In this document: positions 25,665 to 34,645 of the stretch, in pieces
Layout: each line of letters starts with the position of its first letter
Position numbering within the stretch: position 1 is the first letter of the stretch
NCBI RefSeq assembly: GCF_050433225.1
Contig: NZ_JBNPXQ010000006.1
Location: 307,551-371,550, forward strand
Source: Sphingomonas_D zeicaulis
Lineage (GTDB): Bacteria > Pseudomonadota > Alphaproteobacteria > Sphingomonadales > Sphingomonadaceae
Reading direction: 5' to 3'
DNA length: 64,000 bases
Program-made: the position numbers and the translations under genes
Notes under the pieces: generated by a model
The model's database searches: none
What the model was told of the DNA's origin: nothing
Seen by the model: only the letters and a program-made list of their open reading frames with translations

Positions 25665-27098
25665 GTGCAGTTGACGCGTCGTGCATTCAACCTGGGTTTG
25701 GCCGCAAGCGGCGCGGCGCTGGCGATGGGTTCGGCCCGCGCCCAGGGAAGGGAAAAGCCCTTTGACGTAATCGTGCTCGGCGCCGGCGTCTCGGGTATGA
25801 ACACGGCGACGATGCTCGAGAAGGAAGGGCTCAAGGTCCTCGTCCTCGAGGCGCGCCAGCGGGTCGGTGGCCGCGTCTACACGCTGATGGATCAGCCCGG
25901 CTATCCCGAGATGGGCTTCAACTCGATGGGGGAGGGCTATGGCCGCGGCCTCGACGCTGCCAAGCGCGCCGGCGTCGAGATGGTCGATATCGCGCCGCGC
26001 TTCTATGGCGGCCCGCCGCAGGAACTGTGGCTGAACGGCAAGCGGCTGACGCGCGAAGAATGGGCACGCTCGCCGCTCAATCCGTTCCCCGATGCGCTCA
26101 AGGGCAATCTGCCGGGCGAGGTGGTCGGCAAGATCATCGCGCAACACAATCGACTGGCGGACTTCAGCAACTGGAACGATCCGGAGAACACGGCGCTCGA
26201 CATCTCCCTTAACGCCTTTCTGAAGGCGCAGGGGCTGAACGATCAGGCGATCCGCCTCGCGAACGACCTGTCGCCTTACTATGGGCAGAACTCCTTCGAG
26301 ATGGCGCAGCTGCAGATGGAGTTCAACGACGGCTTCATCAAGACGCAGATCGCGGCCGGCAAGAAGTCGCTGGCGGTGAAGGGCGGCAATTTCAATCTGG
26401 CCCTCGGTATGCGCAAGCTGATCAAGGGAGACGTTCTGCTCGGCAAGGAAGTCGTTGCGATCGATAGCCAGCAGAATGGCGTGGAGGTTCGCTGCCTTGA
26501 TGGCTCGATCTATCGCGCCGGACGGGTGGTCTGTTCCCTGCCGTTCTCGACGCTGCGCAACGTGGCAGTGACGCCGGGCTTCACCGGTGCGCAAGCCGAA
26601 GCGGTGCAGACGCTGGGCTATAACGCGCTGACGATCGCCTTCCTGACCGCGAGCGAGCCGTTCTGGCAGAATGACGGCCTCTCGCCGTCGATGTTCACGG
26701 ACGATCAACTCGGGGTCGTCATGCCGCAGCGGTTCGGCGCCGACCCCAGCCAGATCACCGGCCTGATGGTGCAGGCACGCGGCAATCTGGCGCAGACTTG
26801 GGACTCGATGGGCAAGGAAGGGGCGCTGGCGCATGTCGTGTCGCGTCTGGAAACGCTGCGTCCGGCGGCGAAGGGCAAGGTGAAGGGTGCGGCGATGTTC
26901 AGCTGGGCGCAGGAGCGCTTCACGCTGGGCCAGATCGCCTATTTCAAGCCGGGCCAGGTCACCCGCTTCGCCAAGGCGATGGCTGCGCCGCTCGGCCGCA
27001 TCCATTTCTGCGGCGAGCACACGGCAGAGGGCGCGCGTGGGCTGGAAGGTGCGCTCGAATCGTCCGAGCGCGTCGCGCTCGAAGTGCTGACGGCATGA
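25665..27098 (+). CDS. Tat-exported flavin amine oxidase family protein
   Basis: A 477-residue FAD-dependent amine oxidase-fold protein. The N-terminus LTRRAFNLGLAASGAALAMG is a twin-arginine signal, so it acts in the periplasm. The FAD motif IVLGAGVSGMNTATMLEKEG and VLEARQRVGGRVYTL follow directly. The C-terminal FCGEHTAEGARGLEGALESS is the second FAD-binding block of monoamine oxidases. The frame opens at 25329, but the GTG at 25665 follows GGGAG and gives the signal peptide at the very start. It overlaps the next gene by ATGA. Family members oxidise amines but also other donors, so the substrate is open. Confidence 0.88.
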   Translation: MQLTRRAFNLGLAASGAALAMGSARAQGREKPFDVIVLGAGVSGMNTATMLEKEGLKVLVLEARQRVGGRVYTLMDQPGYPEMGFNSMGEGYGRGLDAAKRAGVEMVDIAPRFYGGPPQELWLNGKRLTREEWARSPLNPFPDALKGNLPGEVVGKIIAQHNRLADFSNWNDPENTALDISLNAFLKAQGLNDQAIRLANDLSPYYGQNSFEMAQLQMEFNDGFIKTQIAAGKKSLAVKGGNFNLALGMRKLIKGDVLLGKEVVAIDSQQNGVEVRCLDGSIYRAGRVVCSLPFSTLRNVAVTPGFTGAQAEAVQTLGYNALTIAFLTASEPFWQNDGLSPSMFTDDQLGVVMPQRFGADPSQITGLMVQARGNLAQTWDSMGKEGALAHVVSRLETLRPAAKGKVKGAAMFSWAQERFTLGQIAYFKPGQVTRFAKAMAAPLGRIHFCGEHTAEGARGLEGALESSERVALEVLTA

Positions 27099-28171
27099 CG
27101 CGCCTGCCGCGTATCCTTGCCGCTTGCATCCTGCTGATGGCCGGCGGAAGCGCGATGGCGCAGGCGTTCGACGCGGCGAAATCGCCGCCCGCGCCGGACT
27201 ATGGCGAGGCGGAGAGCTGGGCGGCACGGCCGGGCCGCGAAGCGGCGGCGGCCACGGCCGCGGCAGGGGCGACGCCGGCTGCCAAGGATGCCAAGGTCGA
27301 CGTCTTCTACGTCAATCCGACGACCTTCCGCAGTCAGACCGACTGGAATGCAGCGGTCGATGACGCGGCAACCAATGGATGGAATGACGGCAGCGTCGTC
27401 GCGCGCCAGGCGGCGATCTTCAACGGCTGCTGTCGCATCTTCGCGCCGCGCTATCGTCAGGCTGCCGGCCGTGCGGTGTTCATGCTCGACGGCGAGGGCC
27501 GCAAGGCGTTCGATCTCGCCTATTCGGATGTCGAGCGAGCGTTCGACGCCTATCTGAAGCAAGACAATGGCGGCCGTCCGTTCATCCTTGTCGGTCACAG
27601 CCAGGGTGCGTGGCACATCGCGCAATTGTTGGAACGGCGGATCGATGGAACGCCACTGGCGAAGCGCATGGTCGCCGCATACGTGATCGGCATCAACCTG
27701 TACGAAGGCGAGTTCGGCAAGCGCTACAAGGCGTTGAAGCCTTGCGACAAGCCGGCGCAGACCGGATGCGTCATCGGCTGGAACACCGTCCTTCCCGAGT
27801 TGGACCGGGGGAAGGCCGCGCCGACGCAGCAAAAAGCCTATATCGCCAAATATGGCGACGATCCGGGCAAGCGCGCGCTGTGCATCAATCCATTGACATT
27901 CGACCGCGCGAAGCCGGTTGCCAGCCGTTCCGTGAGCCTCGGCGCAATCCCGGGCGATCCGGATGACGGGCCGGTGCTGCCGCTGCGCAAGGGCGCAGTT
28001 GCCGCGCGATGCGAGAGCGACGGCTATCTGGTGGTCGATGTCGCGCCCGAACTCATGCTGAAGCCGCTGCCCGGCGGCAGCATGCATTTCCACGACATGG
28101 GTCTGTTTTATGCGGATATTCGCGCCAACGCCGCGCGCCGGGTCGCGGCGTTTCTGAAGGCGCGGCGCTGA
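27095..28171 (+). CDS. Exported DUF3089-family alpha/beta hydrolase
   Basis: A 358-residue exported hydrolase of the DUF3089 family. The Sec signal is at residues 1-22 (LPRILAACILLMAGGSAMAQ). VDVFYVNPTTFRSQTDWNA is the usual first conserved block. The nucleophile elbow is GHSQG with Ser169 (FILVGHSQGAWHIAQ), and HFHDMGLFYADIRANAARRV near the C-terminus holds the likely histidine. It is expected to hydrolyse esters in the periplasm. Its ATG overlaps the amine oxidase stop, so the two are coupled. Only seven bases separate it from the convergent small-protein gene. Confidence 0.82.
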   Translation: MTRLPRILAACILLMAGGSAMAQAFDAAKSPPAPDYGEAESWAARPGREAAAATAAAGATPAAKDAKVDVFYVNPTTFRSQTDWNAAVDDAATNGWNDGSVVARQAAIFNGCCRIFAPRYRQAAGRAVFMLDGEGRKAFDLAYSDVERAFDAYLKQDNGGRPFILVGHSQGAWHIAQLLERRIDGTPLAKRMVAAYVIGINLYEGEFGKRYKALKPCDKPAQTGCVIGWNTVLPELDRGKAAPTQQKAYIAKYGDDPGKRALCINPLTFDRAKPVASRSVSLGAIPGDPDDGPVLPLRKGAVAARCESDGYLVVDVAPELMLKPLPGGSMHFHDMGLFYADIRANAARRVAAFLKARR

Positions 28172-28178
28172 GCCCCGC

Positions 28179-28535
28179 TCAGCTGTCGCGCAATTCCCCG
28201 CTGATATCGGCGAGCGGACGCTCGGTCGTCTGCATCGCCTCCATGTCCTGCTGCATGCCGCGCATGATGCGCGCGACATAGTCCTTGGTCATGACGCTGC
28301 GCTCATATGACGCCTCGGCATCGGGCGTATAGCGTTCGATGTCGGCCCGATCGATCGATCCCTTGGCGTCGAGCAGGCGCTCGATCGTGTCGACCCTCTC
28401 CCTGAGCACCGAAACCTCACCCGCGACGGCTAGCAGGATCGAGAGCATCCTTTCGGCAACGGGGTCGCCGAGGAAGTCCGGGCGCTTGCCCTTGGCGCGG
28501 GCACCGGCGCGGGCGATCCAATCGATTTCGCTCAT
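28179..28535 (-). CDS. Small conserved protein paired with a methyltransferase (copy 1)
   Basis: A 118-residue protein of unknown function, predicted mostly helical, with no signal. The block AKGKRPDFLGDPVAERMLSI followed by GEVSVLRERVDTIERLL closely parallels the protein at 54129-54491 (RGKRPNF..., SEVSVLADDVDAMQR). The stretch from about residue 28 to 55 could form a helical or coiled-coil segment. Its ATG overlaps the stop of the methyltransferase gene as ATGA, so the two proteins are probably made together. I do not recognise a named family. The longer upstream frame is a shadow of the methyltransferase. Confidence 0.7.
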   Translation of the reverse strand: MSEIDWIARAGARAKGKRPDFLGDPVAERMLSILLAVAGEVSVLRERVDTIERLLDAKGSIDRADIERYTPDAEASYERSVMTKDYVARIMRGMQQDMEAMQTTERPLADISGELRDS

Positions 28536-29731
28536 GCCTGGGGTTTCCACGCGCCATAGGCGTTCCACTTGGCGGTGCGGCCATAATCCTCTTCGTCCGG
28601 TGCGGGCGCATCTGGGAAGATGTTGCGGTCTGCGACGGCGCGTACGCCGGCGACGAACTGGCAGCTGCGGGGCAAGCCTGCGTCCTCCATGATCTGCTTG
28701 AGGTCGAGCGCATGCATTGCCGACCAGAAGGGCTCGTTGTTGTTGAACGCGTCCCAGTCGCGCAGGAACTGCTCGAAAAGCGGCATCTCGGCACTGTATT
28801 GCGGCTGTTCGAGGTGGAACATGAGGCCGCCTGGCGCCAGCACGCGCACGCTTTCGCGGATGATCGCCGGCAGCGACTTGCCCGAAAGTTCGTGCAGGTA
28901 CATCGTCGTCTGCACCCAGTCGAAATGCCCGTCCGGGAAGCGTCCCATATGCTCGGCGTCCATCTGCACGAAGCGGATGTTGCGCACGCCCAGCGCCTGC
29001 GCGCGGGCGTGGCCATAGCGGAGCACCGGCGCGGCGGTGTCGATCGCTATCACCTCGGCCTCCGGGAAGGCTTGCGCCAGCGGCACGATATTGTGGCCGA
29101 CCGTCGCGCCGAGATCGAGGATGCGGCGCGGGGCCCAACCGGGTTTCTCGCGCCTGATCCACTCGACCAGCGCCTGGCCACCACCGTCGTTCAACGCCCC
29201 GAGCTGGCCGCCGGTCGTCGCGAACAGGCCGCTGTCGTAATTGGCGCCGGCGGAAACGTCGCCGGGCCGCTCCTCGCCATGATAGCTGCCGGGCATGCAA
29301 TGGATGTCCACCGCCCCCTGATAGCGCGGCACCTTCACGTCGGGATCGAGTTCCAGCGTGTCGCGGCCTTCGTTGAACTGCCGGACCTTGGCATCCAGCT
29401 CGTCGAGCTGGCGCAGCACGATGGAGCGGCCGTTCTGCTGGCGCATCTCCATCGAATTGCGGCGGCAGGCCGACCAGAGGCGGTGCCAGGGATCCTCGTT
29501 CATCGCATGCCGGATCTCGAACCGGTCGGCGGGATCGCGACCGTGTTCGGCGCGGAACGCCGGCAGAACGCGCGTGTCGTAGGCGAGCTTGTTGCCGGCG
29601 CCGAGCGCGCCGGACATGTGCTTGTTGAAGTTCGCCAGGAAATTGTAGCGCGCGGCCTCGTCATGGCTCGGCACCGGGAACACCGCATGGCGCGTAACCG
29701 CGGTATAGGGGGGCGGGACGTCCTGTTTCAT
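28532..29731 (-). CDS. SAM-dependent methyltransferase-like protein (copy 1)
   Basis: A 399-residue protein with a class I methyltransferase core in its second half. Motif I is RRILDLGATVGHNIVPLA (about residues 202-219), the acidic end of strand 2 is EVIAIDTAAPVLRYGHARA, and motif post-II/III is SVRVLAPGGLMFHLEQP. The first 200 residues are an unusual extension containing FEIRHAM and VDIHCMPGSYHGEE (about residues 141-153), also present in the paralogue at 54488-55705. It is coupled by ATGA to a 118-residue partner and preceded by an MFS carrier on the same strand. No substrate can be assigned. Confidence 0.8.
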   Translation of the reverse strand: MKQDVPPPYTAVTRHAVFPVPSHDEAARYNFLANFNKHMSGALGAGNKLAYDTRVLPAFRAEHGRDPADRFEIRHAMNEDPWHRLWSACRRNSMEMRQQNGRSIVLRQLDELDAKVRQFNEGRDTLELDPDVKVPRYQGAVDIHCMPGSYHGEERPGDVSAGANYDSGLFATTGGQLGALNDGGGQALVEWIRREKPGWAPRRILDLGATVGHNIVPLAQAFPEAEVIAIDTAAPVLRYGHARAQALGVRNIRFVQMDAEHMGRFPDGHFDWVQTTMYLHELSGKSLPAIIRESVRVLAPGGLMFHLEQPQYSAEMPLFEQFLRDWDAFNNNEPFWSAMHALDLKQIMEDAGLPRSCQFVAGVRAVADRNIFPDAPAPDEEDYGRTAKWNAYGAWKPQA

Positions 29732-29753
29732 CGCTTTACTCTGTCACCAAGGA

Positions 29754-30992
29754 TCATGCGGTGGCGGTGGTGGGGCGCGGGTAGCGGCCAAGCGTCAGCA
29801 GCAGCGCGCCACCTGCGGAGAATAGAACCATCGCCGCCATCAGCATCGGGTCGTAATTGCCCGTGCGGTCACGCACCGTTCCATAGATGATCGGGGAGAT
29901 GGCCGCGCCGACGCCGAACGGCATGTAGAGCATGCCGTAGATGCGGCCGAAGTGCGCCATGCCGAAATATTTGGCGGTCAGGAACGCGATCACATCGGCT
30001 TCGGTCCCCGCCGCGACGCCGAGCAGGAAGCCCGCGGTGATGACCAACGACAACGATGTGTCGGTGCCCATCAGCATGAAGCACGCGATCGCCGGCAGCA
30101 TCAGCGCGGGAAAGGCGACGCCCGGCGCCCAGAACCGATCGAACAGGAAGCCGACGATCAGGCGGCCGGAAAGGATGCCGAGCGCGACCACGCCCATCAC
30201 GCTCGCCGCCACCTGTGGCGAGAAGCCGTGAAGCTGCACCATCTGCGCCATGTGAATATGCGCGCCGCCATAGGCGAAGGCGATCAACAGGATCGAGACC
30301 AGCAGCACCCAGAAGCGGTAGTCGCGCGTCGCCTGCCGCAGCGTCAGGCCCCAAACCTCGCCAGAGGCGGTTTCCACGCTGGCGGGACGTTCATGAGCAT
30401 GCGGTTCGCGAAACCACAGCAGCGCGACCGGCAGGGCCACCACCAGTGGCAGCAGCGCGACCGCCGGAAAGGCCGTGCGCCAGCCGCCCGCCTCGATGGC
30501 CCGCTGGGCAATCTGCGGCACGATCAGCGCGGCAAGGCTGGTACCCATCAGCATGATGGCAAGCGCGAGGCCGCGATGCTTGTCGAACCACAGGCTGATT
30601 GCGCGGCTCCACGTCACTGGTGTCGAGCCGATGCCGATCAGGCCCAGTGCCGCCCAGCACGCGATGTAGCCAATCGGATGGGCCGGAATGAAATAGAGCG
30701 CGGCGAAGCCGATGGCGAACCCGGCGAGCGACGCAAGGGCGACCGGCCGCACGCCGAACCGGTCGGCCGCGCCGCCATAGACGGGTGCGAGCAACGCGCC
30801 GATCACGCCGAAGACGGTGACGCCGGCGCTGATCAGCGCGAAGTCCCAGTTCAGCTCCGCATGGATCGGGCCGATCATCAGCGGCAGGACGTTGAACGGC
30901 AGCGGAGACGCGCCGCAAGTGACGCCGAGCAGCGCCGCGATCAGCGGCTTCGTGCCCAGGCGGAATTCCGAACGTGGCGCCGGTCCGTGCAT
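29754..30992 (-). CDS. MFS transporter, monocarboxylate/OFA-like
   Basis: A 412-residue, 12-helix major facilitator related to the carrier at 8843-10075. Both share the KYFGMAHFGRIYGMLYMPFG / RYFGMRHYGAIYGAK block, and it has YGGAADRFGVRPVALASLAG after helix 2. It probably moves an organic acid across the inner membrane. The first ATG is at 31007, but the ATG at 30992 has AAGGGG five bases upstream and is preferred. It leads a minus-strand operon with the methyltransferase and small-protein genes. Confidence 0.87.
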   Translation of the reverse strand: MHGPAPRSEFRLGTKPLIAALLGVTCGASPLPFNVLPLMIGPIHAELNWDFALISAGVTVFGVIGALLAPVYGGAADRFGVRPVALASLAGFAIGFAALYFIPAHPIGYIACWAALGLIGIGSTPVTWSRAISLWFDKHRGLALAIMLMGTSLAALIVPQIAQRAIEAGGWRTAFPAVALLPLVVALPVALLWFREPHAHERPASVETASGEVWGLTLRQATRDYRFWVLLVSILLIAFAYGGAHIHMAQMVQLHGFSPQVAASVMGVVALGILSGRLIVGFLFDRFWAPGVAFPALMLPAIACFMLMGTDTSLSLVITAGFLLGVAAGTEADVIAFLTAKYFGMAHFGRIYGMLYMPFGVGAAISPIIYGTVRDRTGNYDPMLMAAMVLFSAGGALLLTLGRYPRPTTATA

Positions 30993-31181
30993 GCCATCCC
31001 CTTCCATCGAACCGGAAGGCTATGCCGCGCGTCCGGCCGCACCAGCGGGCAATCGAATTTTGTCCGGCAGGCGGCGATATGTCGTGCTGGCGGTGGAGAG
31101 GCGGGGGCGGCGGGATCAGAAAAGAGCATCTGTTTTGCCGCGATCGTGCCGATGCCGTCATCGCAACCTGGAGCATTGATC
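30993..31181. promoter_or_regulatory. Divergent promoter region, MFS carrier / MmgE-PrpD operon
   Basis: A 189-base gap between two outward-facing operons, with no coding frame. Individual promoter elements were not identified. Confidence 0.35.
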
Positions 31182-32543
31182 ATGACCGCAACCGCCCGTC
31201 TGATCGACTTCGCTCGCGCGGATCATCGCCTGCCGCCCGTGGTGCGCGCCGCGGCAGAGGCGATGCTGATCGACACGCTCACGGTGGGGGCCGCGGGCGC
31301 GACCGCGCCGGGTGCGGCGGGCGTGCGTGAGGCCGCTGCGCGCTGGGGCGCAGGGCAGGACAGCCGCCTTCTCGGTTCTAGGGGGCGACTGCCGGCTGCG
31401 GGTGCGGCGTTCGTCAACGCATTCCAGATCCATTGCCTGGAATGGGACGCGTTGCACGAGCCGGCGGTGGTGCACGCGCTTTCCACCGTCACCGCGGCGG
31501 TCGGCGCGGCGATCGACCGGCGCGGCGGTTGCGATCCCGATGAGGCGCTGGCGGCGATTGCGGTCGGCGTCGACGTTGCGAGCGGGCTGGGGATGATCGC
31601 GAAGACGCCGGTGCGCTTTTTCCGCCCGGCGACCGCGGGCACCGTCGGCGCGGCGCTGGCGGTTGCCCGCATCGCGGGCGTAGAGCGCTTCGACGATGTG
31701 CTCGGGCTTGCCGTGGCGCAGATCGCCGGCACGATGCAGGCTCATGTCGAGGGTTCGATCGCGCTGCCGCTGCAGGTCGCCAACGCCGCGCGCGCCGCCG
31801 TTGCGGTGGTCGACCTCGTCGTGGCGGGCCTGAGCGGGCCGCACGACGCGCTGGAAGGATCATTTGGTTATCTGAAGCTGTTCGACGAGGGCGAGCTCGG
31901 CGATTATGCCGGCCAACTCGGCAGTGTCTGGCGGATCGCGGAATGCTCGATCAAGCCGTGGCCGTCCGGCCGGGCCAGCCACGGCCTGCTTGCTGCGCTC
32001 GACGGGCTCCTGCGGGATCATGATGTAGCCCCGGAGAACATCGTCGCGCTGGAACTTTTCGCGCCGCCGCTGATCCAGCGGCTGGTCGGTCGACCGTTCA
32101 AGCCGGATATGTCGCCGGCTTATGCGCGGCTGTGCCTGCCGCTGCTGACGGCATTGATGCTCAGCGACGGCCGGATCGATCCCCGCCGCTTCACGTCCGA
32201 AAATTTCGCTGAGCCGGCGATCGCGGCATTGGCCGCCAAGCTGACGATCACACTAGATGGCAACCCCGATCTCAACGCCCTGGGGCCCCAGCGTCTGGTC
32301 TTGACCATGGCGCATGGCACTCGGATCGAGCGCGAAATCCCGAAAACGCTCGGCCATCCGGACGCGCCGATGAGCGATGCGCAGACCGCCGCGAAGCGCG
32401 CGCTGGCGGCGGAACTCGCGCCTGACGCGGATCCCCGGATTTTCGCGGCGCCGCTCGACTATTTTTGTGGGGTGGCGTCCGGCGACAACCCCATCAACGC
32501 GAAGGAGACGCACGGATGCGCATCGTCGTTCTGTTCAATCTGA
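31182..32543 (+). CDS. MmgE/PrpD family protein
   Basis: A 453-residue MmgE/PrpD family protein. Members include 2-methylcitrate dehydratase, aconitate-type decarboxylases and isomerases of carboxylic acids. Family blocks seen are LIDTLTVGAAGATAPGA near residue 30, FVNAFQIHCLEWDALHEPAV at about residue 75 (HxLEWDD-like), and SIKPWPSGRASHGLLAALDG in the centre. The frame opens far upstream; ATG at 31182 with GGAG 10 bases before is the homology start. The next gene starts inside its last 28 bases. It likely acts as a dehydratase or isomerase in the pathway; the substrate is open. Confidence 0.85.
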   Translation: MTATARLIDFARADHRLPPVVRAAAEAMLIDTLTVGAAGATAPGAAGVREAAARWGAGQDSRLLGSRGRLPAAGAAFVNAFQIHCLEWDALHEPAVVHALSTVTAAVGAAIDRRGGCDPDEALAAIAVGVDVASGLGMIAKTPVRFFRPATAGTVGAALAVARIAGVERFDDVLGLAVAQIAGTMQAHVEGSIALPLQVANAARAAVAVVDLVVAGLSGPHDALEGSFGYLKLFDEGELGDYAGQLGSVWRIAECSIKPWPSGRASHGLLAALDGLLRDHDVAPENIVALELFAPPLIQRLVGRPFKPDMSPAYARLCLPLLTALMLSDGRIDPRRFTSENFAEPAIAALAAKLTITLDGNPDLNALGPQRLVLTMAHGTRIEREIPKTLGHPDAPMSDAQTAAKRALAAELAPDADPRIFAAPLDYFCGVASGDNPINAKETHGCASSFCSI

Positions 32544-32821
32544 AGCCGGGCGTCGATCCCGCCGCTTATGAGGCCTGGGCCAAGGGCACCGACATCCCGG
32601 GTGTCAACGCGCTGTCGTCGGTCGATCGCTTTACCGTTCATCGTACCACCGGACTGTTCGGCAGCGATGCACCGGCACCCTATCAATATGTCGAAATCAT
32701 CGACATCCAGGCGATGGACCCCTTCGTAGCCGAGGTCTCGACGGAGGCGTTCCAGCAAGTCGCTGCCGCGTTCGGCGACTTCGCCGACAATCCTCAATTC
32801 CTTCTGACGCAGGACCTGTGA
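32516..32821 (+). CDS. HapK/REDY-like dimeric alpha-beta barrel protein
   Basis: A 101-residue protein resembling the REDY-like HapK family and other dimeric alpha-beta barrels. It begins MRIVVLFNLKPGVDPAAYEA and ends with the VAAAFGDFADNPQFLLTQDL segment typical of this group. AAGGAG precedes the ATG. It overlaps the end of the MmgE/PrpD gene by 28 bases, and its stop overlaps the SDR start (TGATG). HapK is known from a prodigiosin-type cluster, and related barrels are small monooxygenases, cyclases or isomerases. Its role here is unknown. Confidence 0.7.
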   Translation: MRIVVLFNLKPGVDPAAYEAWAKGTDIPGVNALSSVDRFTVHRTTGLFGSDAPAPYQYVEIIDIQAMDPFVAEVSTEAFQQVAAAFGDFADNPQFLLTQDL

Positions 32822-33618
32822 TGGCACGCTTCGCGGGCAAGACCATCGTCGTCACCGGCTCAGGCCGGGAGAAGGGGCTGGGGCAGGCGATCCTGCAGCG
32901 CTTTGCCGATGAAGGGGCGAACTGCGTCGTTTCCGATCGCGCGATCACCGCCGAAGCGGAGGGCGTGGCGGAGGAGCTTCGCGGTCGCGGTGCAAAGGTC
33001 GCAACGATCGCGTGCGACGTCGGCAAGGCTTCGGATTGCAGCGCGCTGGTCAATGCCGCGGTGGCGGCGTTCGGCGGCGTGGACATATTCGTCAACAATG
33101 CAGGCATCGGTTTCATGATGAAGCCGCTGCTTGATGTCGAGACGTCCGACTGGGATCAGGTGATCGGCGTCAACCTGTCGGGCGCATTCTACTGCACGCA
33201 GGCGGCGGCGCGCGCGATGATCGCGCGGGGCAACGGCGGCCGCATCATCAACATCGCCAGCCAGGCCGCGAAGTCGGGCTTCCCGCATCTTGCCGCTTAT
33301 GTCAGCTCCAAACATGGCATGGTCGGCCTGACCCGGGCGAGTGCGATCGAACTTGGCGCGCATGGCATCACGGTCAACGCCGTTTGCCCGAACCATGTGA
33401 CGACGGCGTTGGGCGCAGAGCAGAACGCCTATTTCTCGAAGCTGCTCGGTTTCGCCAGTGCCGAGGCCTACGTCGAGAATATGAAGCGCAAGAACCCGCT
33501 CGGTCGGCCCGGCCTGCCGAGCGATACCGCCGGCGCCTGTGCCTGGCTGGCTTCGGACGACGCGGTCTATGTGACGGGCGAAGCGCTCAACGTTTCGGGC
33601 GGCGAGGAAATGCATTGA
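32821..33618 (+). CDS. Short-chain dehydrogenase/reductase
   Basis: A 265-residue classical SDR. The cofactor motif TGSGREKGLGQAILQRF (a TGxxxGxG variant) is at residues 12-30, VNNAGIG in the middle, Ser in IINIASQAAKSGFP and Y-x-x-x-K in YVSSKHGMVGLT. It oxidises or reduces a hydroxy/keto group with NAD(P). The ATG overlaps the previous stop by one base (TGATG). It is the third gene in a six-gene plus-strand operon. Confidence 0.9.
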   Translation: MARFAGKTIVVTGSGREKGLGQAILQRFADEGANCVVSDRAITAEAEGVAEELRGRGAKVATIACDVGKASDCSALVNAAVAAFGGVDIFVNNAGIGFMMKPLLDVETSDWDQVIGVNLSGAFYCTQAAARAMIARGNGGRIINIASQAAKSGFPHLAAYVSSKHGMVGLTRASAIELGAHGITVNAVCPNHVTTALGAEQNAYFSKLLGFASAEAYVENMKRKNPLGRPGLPSDTAGACAWLASDDAVYVTGEALNVSGGEEMH

Positions 33619-33655
33619 TACCGTATGCGCGCATCGAAGCGGCGGCCGCAGCCGC

Positions 33656-34555
33656 ATGAGCGCGATCACGCATGGTGCGATCCTGGGCGGCGTGGTGACG
33701 GTACCGAACCTGGATGCGGCGGTTGCGGATTATCGCGGCCGGCTCGGTCTCGATCTGGTCGCGATCGACGTGCTCGACGGCGATCTTGCCGCAAGCTGGG
33801 GCTGCCCCGCCAGCGCCGGCGCGCGAATGGCGACGCTGCAGCCCCGAAGCGGAACGCCCTGCTTCTTCCGTCTGGTCGAAGGCGATCTGCCGGAGGACTT
33901 CCGGCCGATGCGCAGCTATGGCTGGGCCGCCTATGAACTGACGGTGCAGGACGTGTTCGGCTGGCCGGAGCGGCTGGCGGGCAGCGGTTTCGAGGTGATC
34001 GGCCCGCCGCGCCAGATCGCGTCGATGCCGTTCTTCGTACCGATGCAGGTGTTTGGTCCGGGCCGTGAAATGCTCTATCTCAACGAAGTCGCGGCCGACA
34101 TGCCCAATTGCGACCTGCCCAGGGCGCGCTCGCAAACGGACCATATCTTCATCGCGATCCTGGCGACGCCCGACCGCATGGCGAGCGCCGAATGGTACGG
34201 CCGAAGCCTCCACCTCGACATCGTCGATACCCACATCATTCCCTATACGATGATCAACAAGGCGTTCGGTCTGCCCGACGATCATCTGACCACGCTCACG
34301 GTGGTCCAGAAAGGGCGCCGGCCGATCCTCGAGATCGACGACTTTCCCGATGCCGCGGTGCAACGGCCGCTCCACCCTGGCGCCTTGCCGCCCGGCAACG
34401 CGCTGGTGACCCTGGCGGTGGATGATCTCGACACGCTGGATATCGCCGGCATCGCGCCGCCGGTGGTGCGCGAGGGGCCGCTCTACGACGGGCGCCGTGC
34501 GCTGACGGTGCACGGTCCGGCAGGCGAACTGCTCGAACTGGTCGAGACCGGCTGA
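33656..34555 (+). CDS. Two-domain VOC (glyoxalase-fold) protein
   Basis: A 299-residue protein with two vicinal-oxygen-chelate domains: residues 5-150 (ITHGAILGGVVTVPNLDAAV) and 157-297 (TDHIFIAILATPDRMASAEW, ending GPAGELLELVETG). The size matches type I extradiol dioxygenases, but the second of the three metal ligands appears absent: the expected HHF/HFML position reads ALVTLAVDDLD. It is therefore more likely a lyase, isomerase or hydrolase of the VOC superfamily. It lies between the SDR and the FAD monooxygenase in one operon. Confidence 0.75.
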   Translation: MSAITHGAILGGVVTVPNLDAAVADYRGRLGLDLVAIDVLDGDLAASWGCPASAGARMATLQPRSGTPCFFRLVEGDLPEDFRPMRSYGWAAYELTVQDVFGWPERLAGSGFEVIGPPRQIASMPFFVPMQVFGPGREMLYLNEVAADMPNCDLPRARSQTDHIFIAILATPDRMASAEWYGRSLHLDIVDTHIIPYTMINKAFGLPDDHLTTLTVVQKGRRPILEIDDFPDAAVQRPLHPGALPPGNALVTLAVDDLDTLDIAGIAPPVVREGPLYDGRRALTVHGPAGELLELVETG

Positions 34556-34645
34556 TCCTCTCCGCATGGCGAGCAATCGGCGAGCGGTTTATGCGTGGCA
34601 ACAAGGCTGCGGCCTAGAAGACGGTAGCAGCGCGGGAGGGAGCGA

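Noticed and set aside
29952..31181. N-terminal extension of the MmgE/PrpD frame
   Set aside because: It is antisense to the MFS gene and unlike any domain. The protein homology starts at 31182 behind a GGAG site.
33656..34555. Type I extradiol dioxygenase
   Set aside because: The size fits, but the second metal-ligand His is not present at the expected place.
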